From the NCBI GenBank assembly GCA_963812775.1, contig CAWEWH010000008.1:124001-188000 (forward strand): DNA of 64,000 bases, in the 5' to 3' direction. The notes under the pieces are model-generated. The model was not told the DNA's origin. It made no database searches and was given only the letters and a program-made list of their open reading frames with translations. Both the position numbers and the translations under genes were made by a program. Shown here piece by piece: positions 35,298 to 43,909 of this stretch (position 1 is the first letter of the stretch; every line of letters begins with the position of its first letter). This DNA is from CAWEWH01 sp963812775. Its GTDB lineage: Bacteria; Pseudomonadota; Alphaproteobacteria; Rhizobiales; Beijerinckiaceae.

Positions 35298-35397
35298 GCA
35301 TGATCTCTTCCGAAACGGCGGACACGCTTCGGGATCATGCTTCTTGAAGGCGCATGATCTTTTCCGAAAACCGCGGACACTTTTCAGGATCATGCGC
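35298..35397. repeat. Two S-family palindromic repeats (copies 4 and 5)
   Basis: Copies at about 35298-35340 and 35350-35397 with GCATGATC, CCGAAA and GGGATCATGC arms. They fill the space between cysQ and the DUF4170 gene and extend that gene's open frame upstream of its real start. Confidence 0.85.
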
Positions 35398-35412
35398 AGG
35401 AACGAGGACGTC

Positions 35413-35658
35413 ATGGCCAGGGAACCCGGCTCAAGGCAATTGCTGCATCTCGTCTTCGGCGGCGAGCTCGAGAAACTCGACGGCATGGAATTCAAGGATC
35501 TGTCGAAGCTCGACATCGTCGGCATCTACCCCAACTATGCCACCGCCTACGCGGCCTGGAAGGGCAAGGCGCAATCGAGCGTCGACAACGCGCATATGCG
35601 CTATTTCGTCGTGCATCTTCATCGCCTGCTCGATCCCGACGCCACCACGAAATCGTGA
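35413..35658 (+). CDS. DUF4170 family protein
   Basis: An 81-residue conserved small protein: RQLLHLVFGGELEKLDGMEF, LDIVGIYPNYATAYAAWKGK, NAHMRYFVVHLHRLLDP. These strings are diagnostic for DUF4170, an alphaproteobacterial family of unknown function usually placed between cysQ and the Kdo transferase gene waaA, as here. The start ATG 35413 follows GAACGAGGACGTC; the upstream open frame is translated palindromic repeat and was excluded. No signal peptide or membrane segment, so it is probably cytoplasmic. Confidence 0.9.
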   Translation: MAREPGSRQLLHLVFGGELEKLDGMEFKDLSKLDIVGIYPNYATAYAAWKGKAQSSVDNAHMRYFVVHLHRLLDPDATTKS

Positions 35659-35664
35659 CGGCGC

Positions 35665-35771
35665 CGGCCATCTCATCCGAAAACCGCTCACACTTTTCGG
35701 GATCATGCGCTAGCGTATCGGGTTGGTGCATGATCTTCTTCGAAACAGCGCGCAGCTGTCGGGATCATGCG
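35665..35771. repeat. Two S-family palindromic repeats (copies 6 and 7)
   Basis: Copies at about 35665-35710 (CCGAAAACCGCTCACACTTT then TCGGGATCATGCGC) and 35727-35771. They lie between the DUF4170 gene and waaA. The remaining 160 bases before the waaA start show no separate gene. Confidence 0.85.
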
Positions 35772-35932
35772 CGAGGGGCACGAGCGCGAGGTGACGTTTC
35801 GTCCATGAGGGGTTCGCGGCAAGCGCGCGGGCGCACGACGCCGTCGGGCTGGGTTGCGTGTTGGGGCGCGCACTCGCCTCCATGCGCCGTCATGCGCGCC
35901 GTCATGTGCGCGGTCTTGGCGGAGCCTGGCGC

Positions 35933-37222
35933 ATGAAGCGGCCTGGGGCGCTGCTCAACATCTACCGTTCGGGCACGGCGCTGCTCGAGCCGGCCGCGAG
36001 GGCCGCGCTGGTGCTGCGGCGCCGCCGCGGCAAAGAGGACGAGGCGCGGCTCCCCGAGCGGCGCGGCTACGCCGGGCTGCGAAGGCCGGACGGGCGCCTT
36101 GCCTGGCTGCATGGCGCCTCCGTCGGCGAGACGGTGTCGATCCTGCCGGTGGTCGAGCGGCTGACGCGGCGCGGCTTCTCGGTCCTCGTCACCTCCGGCA
36201 CGCTGACCTCCGCCAACCTCTTGATGCGGCGGCTGCCGCCCGGCGCCTTCCACCAATTCGTGCCGGTCGACGTGCCGCGCTACATGCGCCGCTTCCTCGA
36301 TCACTGGCAGCCCGATCTCGCGTTGGTGGCGGAATCGGAAATCTGGCCCAACATGATCCTCGAGCTGGAGCAGCGCGGCGTTCCGCTGATCCTCGTCAAC
36401 GGGCGCCTGTCGGAGCGCTCCTTCCGGCGCTGGCAGTTTCTGCCCAAGACGGCGCGGGCGCTGCTCGAGCGCATCGATCTGTGCCTGACGCAGACGCCAG
36501 CCGATGCCGAGCGCCTGGTGCGGCTCGGCGCGCCGCGCGTCAATGTCGCCGGCAATCTGAAATTCGACGCGCCGACGCCCCCCGCCGACGCGGCGGCGGT
36601 CGCCACCCTGTCGGGCGTCTTGAGCGGGCGGCCGCTGTGGATCGCCGCCAGCACCCACGGCGCCGAGGACGAGATCGTCTGCGCGGTGCATCGCGCCCTG
36701 GTCAAGCGCTACCCCCGGCTCATCACCGTCATCGCGCCGCGCCATCCCGAGCGCGGCGGCCAGATCGCCGCCATCGCCAAGGCCGAGCGGCTGCGGCCGC
36801 TGCAACGTTCGACCAACGAATTGCCCAATTGGACGACCGACATCTACGTGGCCGACACGATGGGCGAGCTCGGCCTCTTCTTCCGCCTGGCGCCGGTGGT
36901 CTTCATGGGCGGCTCGCTGGTGCCGGTCGGCGGCCACAATCCCATCGAGCCGGCAAAGCTCGGCTCGGCCATCCTGCACGGCCCGCACGTGCACAATTTC
37001 GCCGACGTGTATGCCGCCTTCGACCGCGTCGACGGCGCGCTGCCGGTGTCGGACGCCGAGACCTTGGCGCTGGCGCTGTCGGCGCTGATGAAGGATCCGG
37101 CGCGGGTGCGCGACATGGCGCGGGCCGCCGCCACCGTTGTCGAGGAGCACGGCGGCGCCCTCGACCGGACCTTTCAAGCGATAGAGCCGTATATCGTGCA
37201 GATGGACCTGGAGGCGCGCTGA
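35933..37222 (+). CDS. waaA: 3-deoxy-D-manno-octulosonic acid (Kdo) transferase
   Basis: A 429-residue GT30 glycosyltransferase adding Kdo from CMP-Kdo to lipid IVA at the inner membrane. Residues ~40-70 hold PERRGYAGL and the catalytic WLHGASVGE (Glu66). Later motifs are AESEIWPNMILELEQRGVPL, NGRLSERSFRRW, APRHPERGGQIA and VFMGGSLVPVGGHNPIEPAK. ATG 35933 (MKRPGALLNI) was chosen because GCGGAGCC lies upstream; longer frames from 35882 or 35858 are possible. The stop overlaps the lpxK start as TGATG. Confidence 0.95.
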   Translation: MKRPGALLNIYRSGTALLEPAARAALVLRRRRGKEDEARLPERRGYAGLRRPDGRLAWLHGASVGETVSILPVVERLTRRGFSVLVTSGTLTSANLLMRRLPPGAFHQFVPVDVPRYMRRFLDHWQPDLALVAESEIWPNMILELEQRGVPLILVNGRLSERSFRRWQFLPKTARALLERIDLCLTQTPADAERLVRLGAPRVNVAGNLKFDAPTPPADAAAVATLSGVLSGRPLWIAASTHGAEDEIVCAVHRALVKRYPRLITVIAPRHPERGGQIAAIAKAERLRPLQRSTNELPNWTTDIYVADTMGELGLFFRLAPVVFMGGSLVPVGGHNPIEPAKLGSAILHGPHVHNFADVYAAFDRVDGALPVSDAETLALALSALMKDPARVRDMARAAATVVEEHGGALDRTFQAIEPYIVQMDLEAR

Positions 37223-38268
37223 TGCGCGCCCCGGATTTCTGGTGGCGCGAGACGCCGAGCCTCGTGGCGCGGCTGTTGTGGCCGGCCGGCGTCCTCTATG
37301 GCGCGGTGACCGCCTATCGCATGGGCCGGGCGCGCGCCCAGGCGCCGGTGCCGGTGATCTGCGTCGGCAATTTCGTCGCCGGTGGCGCCGGCAAGACGCC
37401 GACGGCGTTGGCGGTCGCAAAACTCTTGGCGGCGATCGGCGAGAAGCCGGCCTTTTTGAGCCGCGGCCATGGCGGACGCCTCGCCGGGCCCGTGGCGGTC
37501 GACGCCAAGCGCCACACCGCCGTCGAGGTGGGCGACGAGCCACTGCTGCTCGCCCGCAAGGCGCTGACCGTGGTGGCGCGCCGCCGTCCCGCCGGCGCGG
37601 CGCTCGCGGCCGAGCTCGGCGCCAGCGTCATCGTCATGGACGACGGGCTGCAGAACCCGTCTCTCAACAAGGATCTGGCGCTCGCCGTCGTCGACGGCAC
37701 GACCGGCGCCGGCAATGGCCTTGCGGTTCCGGCGGGGCCGCTGCGCGCCCCGCTCAGGCAGCAATTGCGGCGCGTCCACGCCGTGGTGGTGGTGGGGCCG
37801 GGCGCGGCCGGCGAGCGCGTGGCCGCCACCGCGGCGGCGGCGGGCGTGCCGGTCATCAAGGCCAACCTGGTGGCGGCCGCCATCCCGGCCGCGTCGCTGC
37901 GCGGCAAGCGCGTGCTCGCCTTCGCGGGCATCGGCCAGCCGCAGAAGTTCTTCGCCACGCTGGCGCAGGCCGGCGCCGTCGTGGCCGACAAGATGACGTT
38001 TGCCGATCATCACACCTTCAGTGACGCGGACGTGCGGCGCATTCTCGATCGCGCCGACGACAAGGGGCTCGTCCCGGTGACCACCGAGAAGGACGCGGCG
38101 CGGATGACAAAGCAGCCCAACGCCAAGCTGCTCGCCGCCCGCACCGAGGTGCTGCCGGTGTCGCTCTATTTCGATCACGACGACGAGGTGCGCGCCGTCA
38201 TCGCCGCGGCGCTGGCGCGCTGGCGCAAGCTCAGCGGCTTCAGGCATGCGGATGCAGCGGCGCGCTGA
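37222..38268 (+). CDS. lpxK: Tetraacyldisaccharide 4'-kinase (lipid A synthesis)
   Basis: A 348-residue kinase phosphorylating the 4' position of the lipid A disaccharide. The P-loop is GNFVAGGAGKTPTA at residues 49-62. MDDGLQNPSLNKDLA, FAGIGQPQKFFATLAQAGA, FADHHTFSDADV and TTEKDAARM follow in the order expected for LpxK. An N-terminal membrane-associated helix is present (LLWPAGVLYGAVTAY). Its ATG overlaps the waaA stop by one base, indicating translational coupling of the two lipid A/Kdo steps. Convergent with the DUF2093 gene. Confidence 0.95.
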   Translation: MRAPDFWWRETPSLVARLLWPAGVLYGAVTAYRMGRARAQAPVPVICVGNFVAGGAGKTPTALAVAKLLAAIGEKPAFLSRGHGGRLAGPVAVDAKRHTAVEVGDEPLLLARKALTVVARRRPAGAALAAELGASVIVMDDGLQNPSLNKDLALAVVDGTTGAGNGLAVPAGPLRAPLRQQLRRVHAVVVVGPGAAGERVAATAAAAGVPVIKANLVAAAIPAASLRGKRVLAFAGIGQPQKFFATLAQAGAVVADKMTFADHHTFSDADVRRILDRADDKGLVPVTTEKDAARMTKQPNAKLLAARTEVLPVSLYFDHDDEVRAVIAAALARWRKLSGFRHADAAAR

Positions 38269-38285
38269 GTCTGGTTAGACTTGCG

Positions 38286-38373
38286 TCGTCATGGCCGGCC
38301 TTGTGCCGGCCATCCACGCCTTCCGTTCGCCGCCATGAAGACGTGGATGGCCGCGACAAGCGCGGCCATGACG
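38286..38373. repeat. Long palindromic intergenic repeat (T family), copy 1
   Basis: Starts GTCATGGCCGGCCTTGTGCC and ends GCGACAAGCGCGGCCATGAC, with internal arms ATCCACG and CGTGGAT. Each end also contains its own smaller hairpin. Located between the convergent lpxK and DUF2093 genes. A second copy is at 52657-52746. Confidence 0.85.
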
Positions 38374-38395
38374 GGAGTGAAGCGCCGAGCGCTCG

Positions 38396-38626
38396 TTATT
38401 TCGCGCCTGTGCGCGCCTTGAGCCCGAGGCTCTTGAGCACCGCCTCCGGCGACGCATAGGCTTCCTGGCGCTCGACGCTCCAGTAGCGCAGCTCCTCGAG
38501 CGGGATCACCGTGCCGGTGACGGCGCAGCGCACATAGGAGCCCGGCCTGACGATGCGGTATTCCACCGGGCGATATTCGAGCAGCGCCTCGCCCTGGCCG
38601 AATCCCGATCTCTCGTGCCGATTCAT
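38396..38626 (-). CDS. DUF2093 family protein
   Basis: A 76-residue protein matching the DUF2093 pattern: GEALLEYRPVEYRIVRPGSY, VRCAVTGTVIPLEELRYWS and VERQEAYASPEAVL. The single cysteine in RCAVTG and the compact beta-rich layout are family features. Function unknown. In many Hyphomicrobiales this gene lies next to xseA or lpxK, as it does here. No signal peptide or membrane segment. Confidence 0.9.
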   Translation of the reverse strand: MNRHERSGFGQGEALLEYRPVEYRIVRPGSYVRCAVTGTVIPLEELRYWSVERQEAYASPEAVLKSLGLKARTGAK

Positions 38627-38703
38627 GTATCCTGATCCTGCTAGCGTCTCACGTTCCCGCCCGACTCAAGCGTCATAGACCAGCGGGCAGGCAAAGGCCA
38701 AGG

Positions 38704-39555
38704 ATGAACGACATGCAGCGACTTCTTGTTGCAGCATCGGCGCTGATTGGCGCCGTTTTCATGTTCTCGAGCGGCGGTGCCGTGCGGGCCGGCGCCGAGA
38801 CGGTGACGTTTCCGGGCGCCGGCGTGATGCTGAGCGCCGTGCTCTACCGTCCGGCCGGCAGCGGACCGTTTCCGGCTGTCGTGGCGCTGCATGGTTGCGG
38901 CGGCCCCAACGACCGCGGCGGCGCGCTCGGCGCCCGCCACGCCGACTGGGCCGAGCGGCTCGTCGCGGCGGGCTTCATGGTGCTGTTCCCGGATTCGTTC
39001 GGCTCGCGCGGCGCCGGCTCCCAGTGCTCGACCCGCGAGCGCGCCATACGCCCGCGGCTCGAGCGGGCCGGCGACGTGCTGGCCGCCAAGGCTTATCTGC
39101 AAGGCCGCTCCGACGTGAAGGCGGCGGCCATGTCGCTTCTCGGCTGGTCGCACGGCGGCTCCACCGTGCTCTACGCCGTGACCGGTGCGCGGCCGGCCGA
39201 CGGCAAGCCCGACTTCGCCAAGGCGGTCGCCTTCTATCCCGGCTGCCGCGTGCCGTTGCAGCGCGGCCTGTGGACGGCGCGGCTGCCGCTACTCATCCTC
39301 ATCGGCGAGGCCGACGATTGGACAGCGGCGGCGCCGTGCCGGGAGCTCGCGCAGAACGCCAAGGCGGCCGGCGCGCCGGTGTCGATCGTCGTCTATGCCG
39401 GCGCCTATCACGGCTTCGATTCGCCCAACAGCCCGCTGCGCGAGCGTCGCGGCCTCGCCTTCACGGCAAACAAGACGGGCGTCGCCCATCAGGGCACCGA
39501 TCCGGCCGGGCGCGCCGACGCCATCGCGCGCGTGCCGGCGTTTCTTGCGAGGTAG
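38704..39555 (+). CDS. Exported dienelactone hydrolase-like alpha/beta hydrolase
   Basis: A 283-residue protein with a signal peptide (LLVAASALIGAVFMFSSGGA) and an alpha/beta-hydrolase domain. VALHGCGGPNDRGG forms the oxyanion region. The nucleophile is Ser149 in LLGWSHGGS, the acid is probably in IGEADDWT, and the His in AYHGFDSPN completes the triad. Classical dienelactone hydrolases use Cys as nucleophile, so a serine esterase activity is more likely here. Substrate unknown, periplasmic by inference. Convergent with xseA. Confidence 0.87.
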   Translation: MNDMQRLLVAASALIGAVFMFSSGGAVRAGAETVTFPGAGVMLSAVLYRPAGSGPFPAVVALHGCGGPNDRGGALGARHADWAERLVAAGFMVLFPDSFGSRGAGSQCSTRERAIRPRLERAGDVLAAKAYLQGRSDVKAAAMSLLGWSHGGSTVLYAVTGARPADGKPDFAKAVAFYPGCRVPLQRGLWTARLPLLILIGEADDWTAAAPCRELAQNAKAAGAPVSIVVYAGAYHGFDSPNSPLRERRGLAFTANKTGVAHQGTDPAGRADAIARVPAFLAR

Positions 39556-39596
39556 CTCTCAGCGCGGCAAGCGGCTAAACCAAAAGACATTATGCG

Positions 39597-41123
39597 TTAG
39601 CTGTCGAACAGGCTGCCCTGGCCGGGCGGCACGAAGCCGCGGCGTTTCTTGGCCGCCTTGCCGGCCGCGCCCGCCGGCACGTCGCCGTCGGCGAACTGGA
39701 TGACGAGCGGCATGCCGGGCGTGACGGCCGCGGCGGTGCGGATCGGCCGGTCGCGCTGATCGCGCACCAGCGCAAAGCCGCGCGCCAGCACGCCCTCGTA
39801 GCTCAGCGAGCGCAGCATCTGCTCGAGCGCGTCGAGACGATGGCCGCGCCGTTCGCGCCCAGCCTTCCAGCAGGCGCGCAACTGCTCGCCGGCCCGGCCG
39901 ATGCGTTGCGCCGCCGCCGCGAGGCGGGCGCGCTCGAACTCGACGCGGCCGGCGCGCGCCTGGGTGAGGCGGGCCGCGACATCGTCGAAGCCGCGCCGCC
40001 TGTCGCGGCCCAGGCGCCGCAGCAGATCGCGCGACAGGCGCGACGACCAGCCGTGATAGAGCGTGCGCCGCGTGCGCAATTCGGCGCGCGGCGAATGCGC
40101 CGCGAGCGTCGCGGCCGCCACGTCGAGGCGCTGGCGCGGCAGCGCCAGGACTGTTTCGCGGCCCGGCAGGACGCGGACAAGCGCGCGCAGGTCGGCGCGG
40201 CGGCGGTCGCGCAGGCGCTGCACGGCGCCCACTTCGCGGCGCGCCAGATTGGCCACCTGCGCCACGAGCTCGGCCCGCACCGGCACCACTTTCTCGGCGG
40301 CACCCGTGGGGGTGGGGCAGCGCAGATCAGCCGCGTGATCGATGAGCGTCCAGTCGGTCTCGTGGCCGACGGCGGCGACCAGCGGGATGGTGCTCGCCGC
40401 CGCGGCCCTGACGACGATCTCCTCGTTGAAGCTCCACAGGTCTTCCAGCGAGCCGCCGCCGCGCGCCACGATGAGCACATCGGGCCGCGGGATTGCGCCG
40501 CCCAGCGGCAGGGCATTGAAGCCCGCGATGGCGGCCGCGACCTCCGCCGCCGACGTGTCGCCCTGCACGCGCACGCCCCACACGAGGACGCGGCGCGGGA
40601 AGCGGTCGGCGAGGCGATGCAGGATGTCGCGGATGACGGCGCCGGTCGGGGAGGTGATGACGCCGATCACCTCCGGCAGGAACGGCAGCGGCCGCTTCCT
40701 CGCCTCATCGAACAGGCCCTCGGCCGCGAGCTTGCGGCGGCGCTCCTCGAGGATGGCCATGAGCGCGCCGAGGCCGGCCGGCTCGATCGTGTCGATGACG
40801 ATCTGGTATTTCGACGAGCCCGGGAAGGTGGTGATGCGCCCCGTGGCGATGACCTCGAGGCCTTCCTGCGGCTTGATCTTCAGCCGCTGGAAGGTCGTGC
40901 GCCAGATCACCGCCTCGATCTTGGCGGTCTCGTCCTTGAGCGCGAAGTAGCAATGGCCGGACGAGTGGGGGCCGCGGAAGCCGGAAATCTCGCCGCGCAG
41001 GCGCACATGCCCGAAGGCATCCTCGAGGGTGCGTTTCAGCGCGCCGGCAAGGCCCGAGACGGTCCATTCCTGGAGGTTGGAGGCCTCGCGGGCAGCCGCC
41101 GCCGTCTGATTCCCGTTGCTCAT
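39597..41123 (-). CDS. xseA: Exodeoxyribonuclease VII large subunit
   Basis: A 508-residue subunit of the single-strand-specific nuclease ExoVII, which acts with XseB (not in this window). It has an N-terminal OB-fold (LEDAFGHVRLRGEISGFRGP, GHCYFALKDETAKIEAVIW), the catalytic core with VIGVITSPTGAVIRDILHRL, DVLIVARGGGSLEDLWSFNE and VAAVGHETDWTLIDHAADLR, and then an extended Arg/Ala-rich coiled coil to the C-terminus. Length is normal. It is divergent from the tetR gene that begins the export operon. Confidence 0.96.
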   Translation of the reverse strand: MSNGNQTAAAAREASNLQEWTVSGLAGALKRTLEDAFGHVRLRGEISGFRGPHSSGHCYFALKDETAKIEAVIWRTTFQRLKIKPQEGLEVIATGRITTFPGSSKYQIVIDTIEPAGLGALMAILEERRRKLAAEGLFDEARKRPLPFLPEVIGVITSPTGAVIRDILHRLADRFPRRVLVWGVRVQGDTSAAEVAAAIAGFNALPLGGAIPRPDVLIVARGGGSLEDLWSFNEEIVVRAAAASTIPLVAAVGHETDWTLIDHAADLRCPTPTGAAEKVVPVRAELVAQVANLARREVGAVQRLRDRRRADLRALVRVLPGRETVLALPRQRLDVAAATLAAHSPRAELRTRRTLYHGWSSRLSRDLLRRLGRDRRRGFDDVAARLTQARAGRVEFERARLAAAAQRIGRAGEQLRACWKAGRERRGHRLDALEQMLRSLSYEGVLARGFALVRDQRDRPIRTAAAVTPGMPLVIQFADGDVPAGAAGKAAKKRRGFVPPGQGSLFDS

Positions 41124-41197
41124 GCGCCGAACCTACCCGTAGCCGGCGCCGCCGGGAACGCCGGCATCGCCGCAGGGGAACGACCCGGGCGAAGGGC

Positions 41198-41246
41198 TTG
41201 CGCGGTCAATTGATCGATGCTATAAATGACTGTCCAGTCAGTCATT
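41198..41246 (+). promoter_or_regulatory. Promoter with overlapping TetR-type operator
   Basis: TTGCGC (41198-41203) and TATAAA (41221-41226) are separated by 17 bases, a good -35/-10 pair. The inverted repeat AATGACTG-TCCAGT-CAGTCATT (41225-41246) overlaps the -10 element and ends four bases before the tetR ATG. This geometry fits an autoregulated TetR operator controlling the whole tetR-hlyD-ABC-permease operon. The palindrome and spacing are seen directly; binding by this repressor is inferred. Confidence 0.7.
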
Positions 41247-41250
41247 AGCT

Positions 41251-41949
41251 ATGACCCGAGCAACGTCAGACCCCACCGCAAAGAGGCCGAAGCCCCAGAA
41301 GCCGGCCGAGAAGCCGGCCCGTTCCCGCGCCCGCAGCGAGGCGGATCGGGAGGCCAAGCGCCGGCTCATCCTCGATGCCGCCCTCGACGTGTTCTCGGAG
41401 AGGGGTTTCGCGGACGCGCGGCTCGACGACGTGGCGGCCCGGGCCGGCGTCGCCAAGGGCACCGTCTACCTCTACGTGCCGTCCAAGGAGGCCCTGTTCG
41501 AGGAGCTGGTGCGCACCGGCATCGCCGCGCCCGTCCAGGAGATGCAGGCCCGCGTGCTCGCCTCCGACATGCCGACCGAGGCGCTGCTGCGCATGCTGTT
41601 CGGCTTCGTGCTGCGCGAGGTCCTTGGCACCCGGCGCCGCGAGATCGCCCGCCTCGTGCTCAGCGAGGCCACGCGCTTTCCCGACATCGCCGCGCTCTAC
41701 CATCGCGAGGTGGTGAGCCGCGGCCTTTCGCTGCTGCGCCACATCGCCGAGCGCGCCAGAGCGCGGGGCGAATTCGCGTCCGACGAGATCGCCCGCTTTC
41801 CGCATCTCGTCTTCGCGCCGGCGCTCCTGGCGCTCGTCTGGAAGACGCTGTTCGAGCGCTTCGACCCGCTTGACGCCGAGGCCATGCTCGACGCGCACGT
41901 GACGATCATCATGCGCGCCATGCGGGCGGCCGCGAGGACGGCGCCATGA
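41251..41949 (+). CDS. TetR-family transcriptional regulator of the export operon
   Basis: A 232-residue repressor-type regulator. A basic, Lys/Pro-rich N-terminal tail of about 30 residues precedes the helix-turn-helix (RRLILDAALDVFSERGFADA, DVAARAGVAKGTVYLYVPSK; residues ~37-80). The C-terminal ligand domain includes a region typical of TetR_C proteins next to efflux genes (RRREIARLVLSEATRFPDIA). The palindrome AATGACTG-N6-CAGTCATT immediately upstream is its probable operator. The stop overlaps the hlyD start (ATGA). The arrangement resembles the enterobacterial CecR-YbhGFSR system. Confidence 0.93.
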   Translation: MTRATSDPTAKRPKPQKPAEKPARSRARSEADREAKRRLILDAALDVFSERGFADARLDDVAARAGVAKGTVYLYVPSKEALFEELVRTGIAAPVQEMQARVLASDMPTEALLRMLFGFVLREVLGTRRREIARLVLSEATRFPDIAALYHREVVSRGLSLLRHIAERARARGEFASDEIARFPHLVFAPALLALVWKTLFERFDPLDAEAMLDAHVTIIMRAMRAAARTAP

Positions 41950-42944
41950 AGCGCGCGCGCATCATCCTCGCCATCCTCGTGCTCACCACCGCGGCGGTCG
42001 CGGGCGGCTGGTGGTACTGGGGCGGCGGCAGCAGTCCCGGCGGCGGCTCGCTGCAGGGCTATGTCGAGGGCAACTTCATCTATCTCGCGGCCGAGGACGG
42101 CGGGCGCATCGCGCGCCTCGATGTCGAGTCGGGCGACGAGGTCCGCGCCGGCCAAGCCGTCGGCGAGCTCGAATCGTCCATGCAGGTGGCGCAGCGCGAC
42201 GAGGCGGCGGCGCGTCTCGGCCAGGCCCGCGCCACCCTGGAGAACCTGAAGGCGGCGCAGCAGCGGCCGGAGCAGATCGCCGTGCTCAAGTCGCAGGAGG
42301 AGCGCGCCCGCGCCAATCTCGACCTGTCGCGCGCCGAGCTCGACCGTCAGCAGGATCTCTTCAAGCGCGGCGTCAGCGCCAAGGCGCGCCTCGACCAGGC
42401 GCAGAGCGCTTTCGAGCGCGACAAGGCCGCCTTGGGTGAGGCGGGCAGGCAGATCGAGGCGGCACTGCTCGCCGGCCGCGCCGCCGAGATCGATGCCGCC
42501 GACGCGATGGTGCGCGCCGCCGAAGCGGCCCTGCAGCAGGCCGAGGTGCGCCTCGCCAAGCGCCGGCTTGTGGCGCCGGCGGACGCGCATGTCCAGGACG
42601 TCTACTTCCGCGCCGGCGAGGTGGTGAGTGCCGGCCAGCCCATCCTGGCGCTGTTGCCGCCCGGCAACCTCCGCTTCCGCTTCTACGTGCCCGAGCCGCT
42701 CCTGTCACAGGTGACGGTCGGCCGCGGCGTCACCGTGACGTGCGATCGCTGCGCGCCGCTTGCCGCCACCATCTCGTTCGTGTCGCGGGACGCGGAGTTC
42801 ACCCCGCCGGTGATCTTCAGCGAGCAGGAGCGCGCCAAGCTCGTCTTCCGCGTCGAGGCGCGGCCGCGCGGCGAGACGCGGCTGCCGGTCGGCTTGCCGG
42901 TGAGCGTCAGCCTCGAGGTGCCCGACACGGTGGCGGCCAAATGA
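41946..42944 (+). CDS. HlyD-family periplasmic adaptor (YbhG-like)
   Basis: A 332-residue membrane-fusion protein with an N-terminal membrane anchor (IILAILVLTTAAVAGGWWYW), a split biotinyl-lipoyl domain (GYVEGNFIYLAAEDGGRIAR, VESGDEVRAGQAVGELES then LVAPADAHVQDVYFRAGEVV), a long coiled-coil hairpin between about residues 80 and 200 rich in Gln/Ala/Arg, and a beta-barrel domain. It would link the inner-membrane ABC exporter to an outer-membrane channel, presumably a TolC-like protein encoded elsewhere. ATGA overlaps join it to tetR upstream and to the ATPase gene downstream. Confidence 0.92.
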   Translation: MKRARIILAILVLTTAAVAGGWWYWGGGSSPGGGSLQGYVEGNFIYLAAEDGGRIARLDVESGDEVRAGQAVGELESSMQVAQRDEAAARLGQARATLENLKAAQQRPEQIAVLKSQEERARANLDLSRAELDRQQDLFKRGVSAKARLDQAQSAFERDKAALGEAGRQIEAALLAGRAAEIDAADAMVRAAEAALQQAEVRLAKRRLVAPADAHVQDVYFRAGEVVSAGQPILALLPPGNLRFRFYVPEPLLSQVTVGRGVTVTCDRCAPLAATISFVSRDAEFTPPVIFSEQERAKLVFRVEARPRGETRLPVGLPVSVSLEVPDTVAAK

Positions 42945-43909
42945 GCGCCGCCCCCGCAGCGGCGGCGGCGGCGCGGACGGCGGCCGGCCCCGACATCGTC
43001 ATCGACGTTGAGGGGCTCACCAAGTCGTTTGGCGGCCGCACCGTCGTCAAGGACCTCACCATGCAGGTGCGCCGCGGGCTCATCTACGGCTTCCTCGGCC
43101 CCAACGGCAGCGGCAAGACGACGACCATCCGCATGCTGTGCGGCCTGCTGACGCCGGACGCCGGCCGTGGCACCTGCCTCGGCTTCGACATCCTGACCCA
43201 GTCCTGGGAGATCAAGCGCCACGTCGGCTACATGACGCAGCGCTTCTCGCTCTACGCCGATCTCACCATCCGCGAGAATCTCGAATTCGTCGCCCGCCTT
43301 TATGGCTTGCCGCGCCCGGCTGCGGCGGCGGCCGACGCCATCCGCCGCCTCGGCCTCGACAATCGCGCCGATCAGCTGGCCGGCGAGTTGTCGGGCGGCT
43401 GGAAGCAGCGCCTGGCGCTCGGCGCCTGCATCCTGCCGAAGCCCGAGCTCCTGCTCCTCGACGAGCCGACCGCCGGCGTCGACCCGAAGGCGCGGCGCGA
43501 TTTCTGGGACGAGATCCATGCGCTCGCCCATGCCGGCATGACGGTGCTCGTCTCGACCCACTACATGGACGAGGCCGAGCGCTGCCACGAGATCGCCTAT
43601 ATCGCGTACGGCCGCCTCCTGGCGCAGGGTTCGGTCGACGAGGTGGTGAAGAACGCGCATCTCGCCACCTGGACGGTCACCGGGCCTGCGCTCGCCGAAT
43701 TAGCCGGGACGTTGAAGACGCTGGACGGCGTCGACATGGTGGCGCCGTTCGGCAACGCACTGCATGTGAGCGGCCGCGACACCGCCCGCCTCGATGCGGC
43801 GACGCGCGAGCTGCGCGCGCGCGGACCGCAGACCTGGACACCCGGCGAGCCGACCCTTGAGGACGTGTTCATCACCCTCATGGCCGAGGCCGAGGACAAC
43901 TTCCAATGA
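42941..43909 (+). CDS. ABC transporter ATP-binding protein (YbhF-like, single cassette)
   Basis: A 322-residue ATPase. Walker A is GPNGSGKTTT, the signature is LSGGWKQRLALGA, Walker B is LLLLDEPTAGVD, and the switch His is in LVSTHYMDEAERC. A C-terminal DrrA-like extension follows (GEPTLEDVFITLMAEAEDNF). It has one nucleotide-binding domain, unlike E. coli YbhF, which has two, so it probably dimerises. The start ATG 42941 overlaps the hlyD stop, and the stop overlaps the permease start. It powers export by the downstream ABC-2 permease. Confidence 0.94.
   Translation: MSAAPAAAAAARTAAGPDIVIDVEGLTKSFGGRTVVKDLTMQVRRGLIYGFLGPNGSGKTTTIRMLCGLLTPDAGRGTCLGFDILTQSWEIKRHVGYMTQRFSLYADLTIRENLEFVARLYGLPRPAAAAADAIRRLGLDNRADQLAGELSGGWKQRLALGACILPKPELLLLDEPTAGVDPKARRDFWDEIHALAHAGMTVLVSTHYMDEAERCHEIAYIAYGRLLAQGSVDEVVKNAHLATWTVTGPALAELAGTLKTLDGVDMVAPFGNALHVSGRDTARLDAATRELRARGPQTWTPGEPTLEDVFITLMAEAEDNFQ

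Noticed and set aside
35854..38268. An 804-residue frame that would start far upstream of lpxK
   Set aside because: The upstream part is waaA read in another frame. LpxK begins at 37222 with a normal N-terminus.
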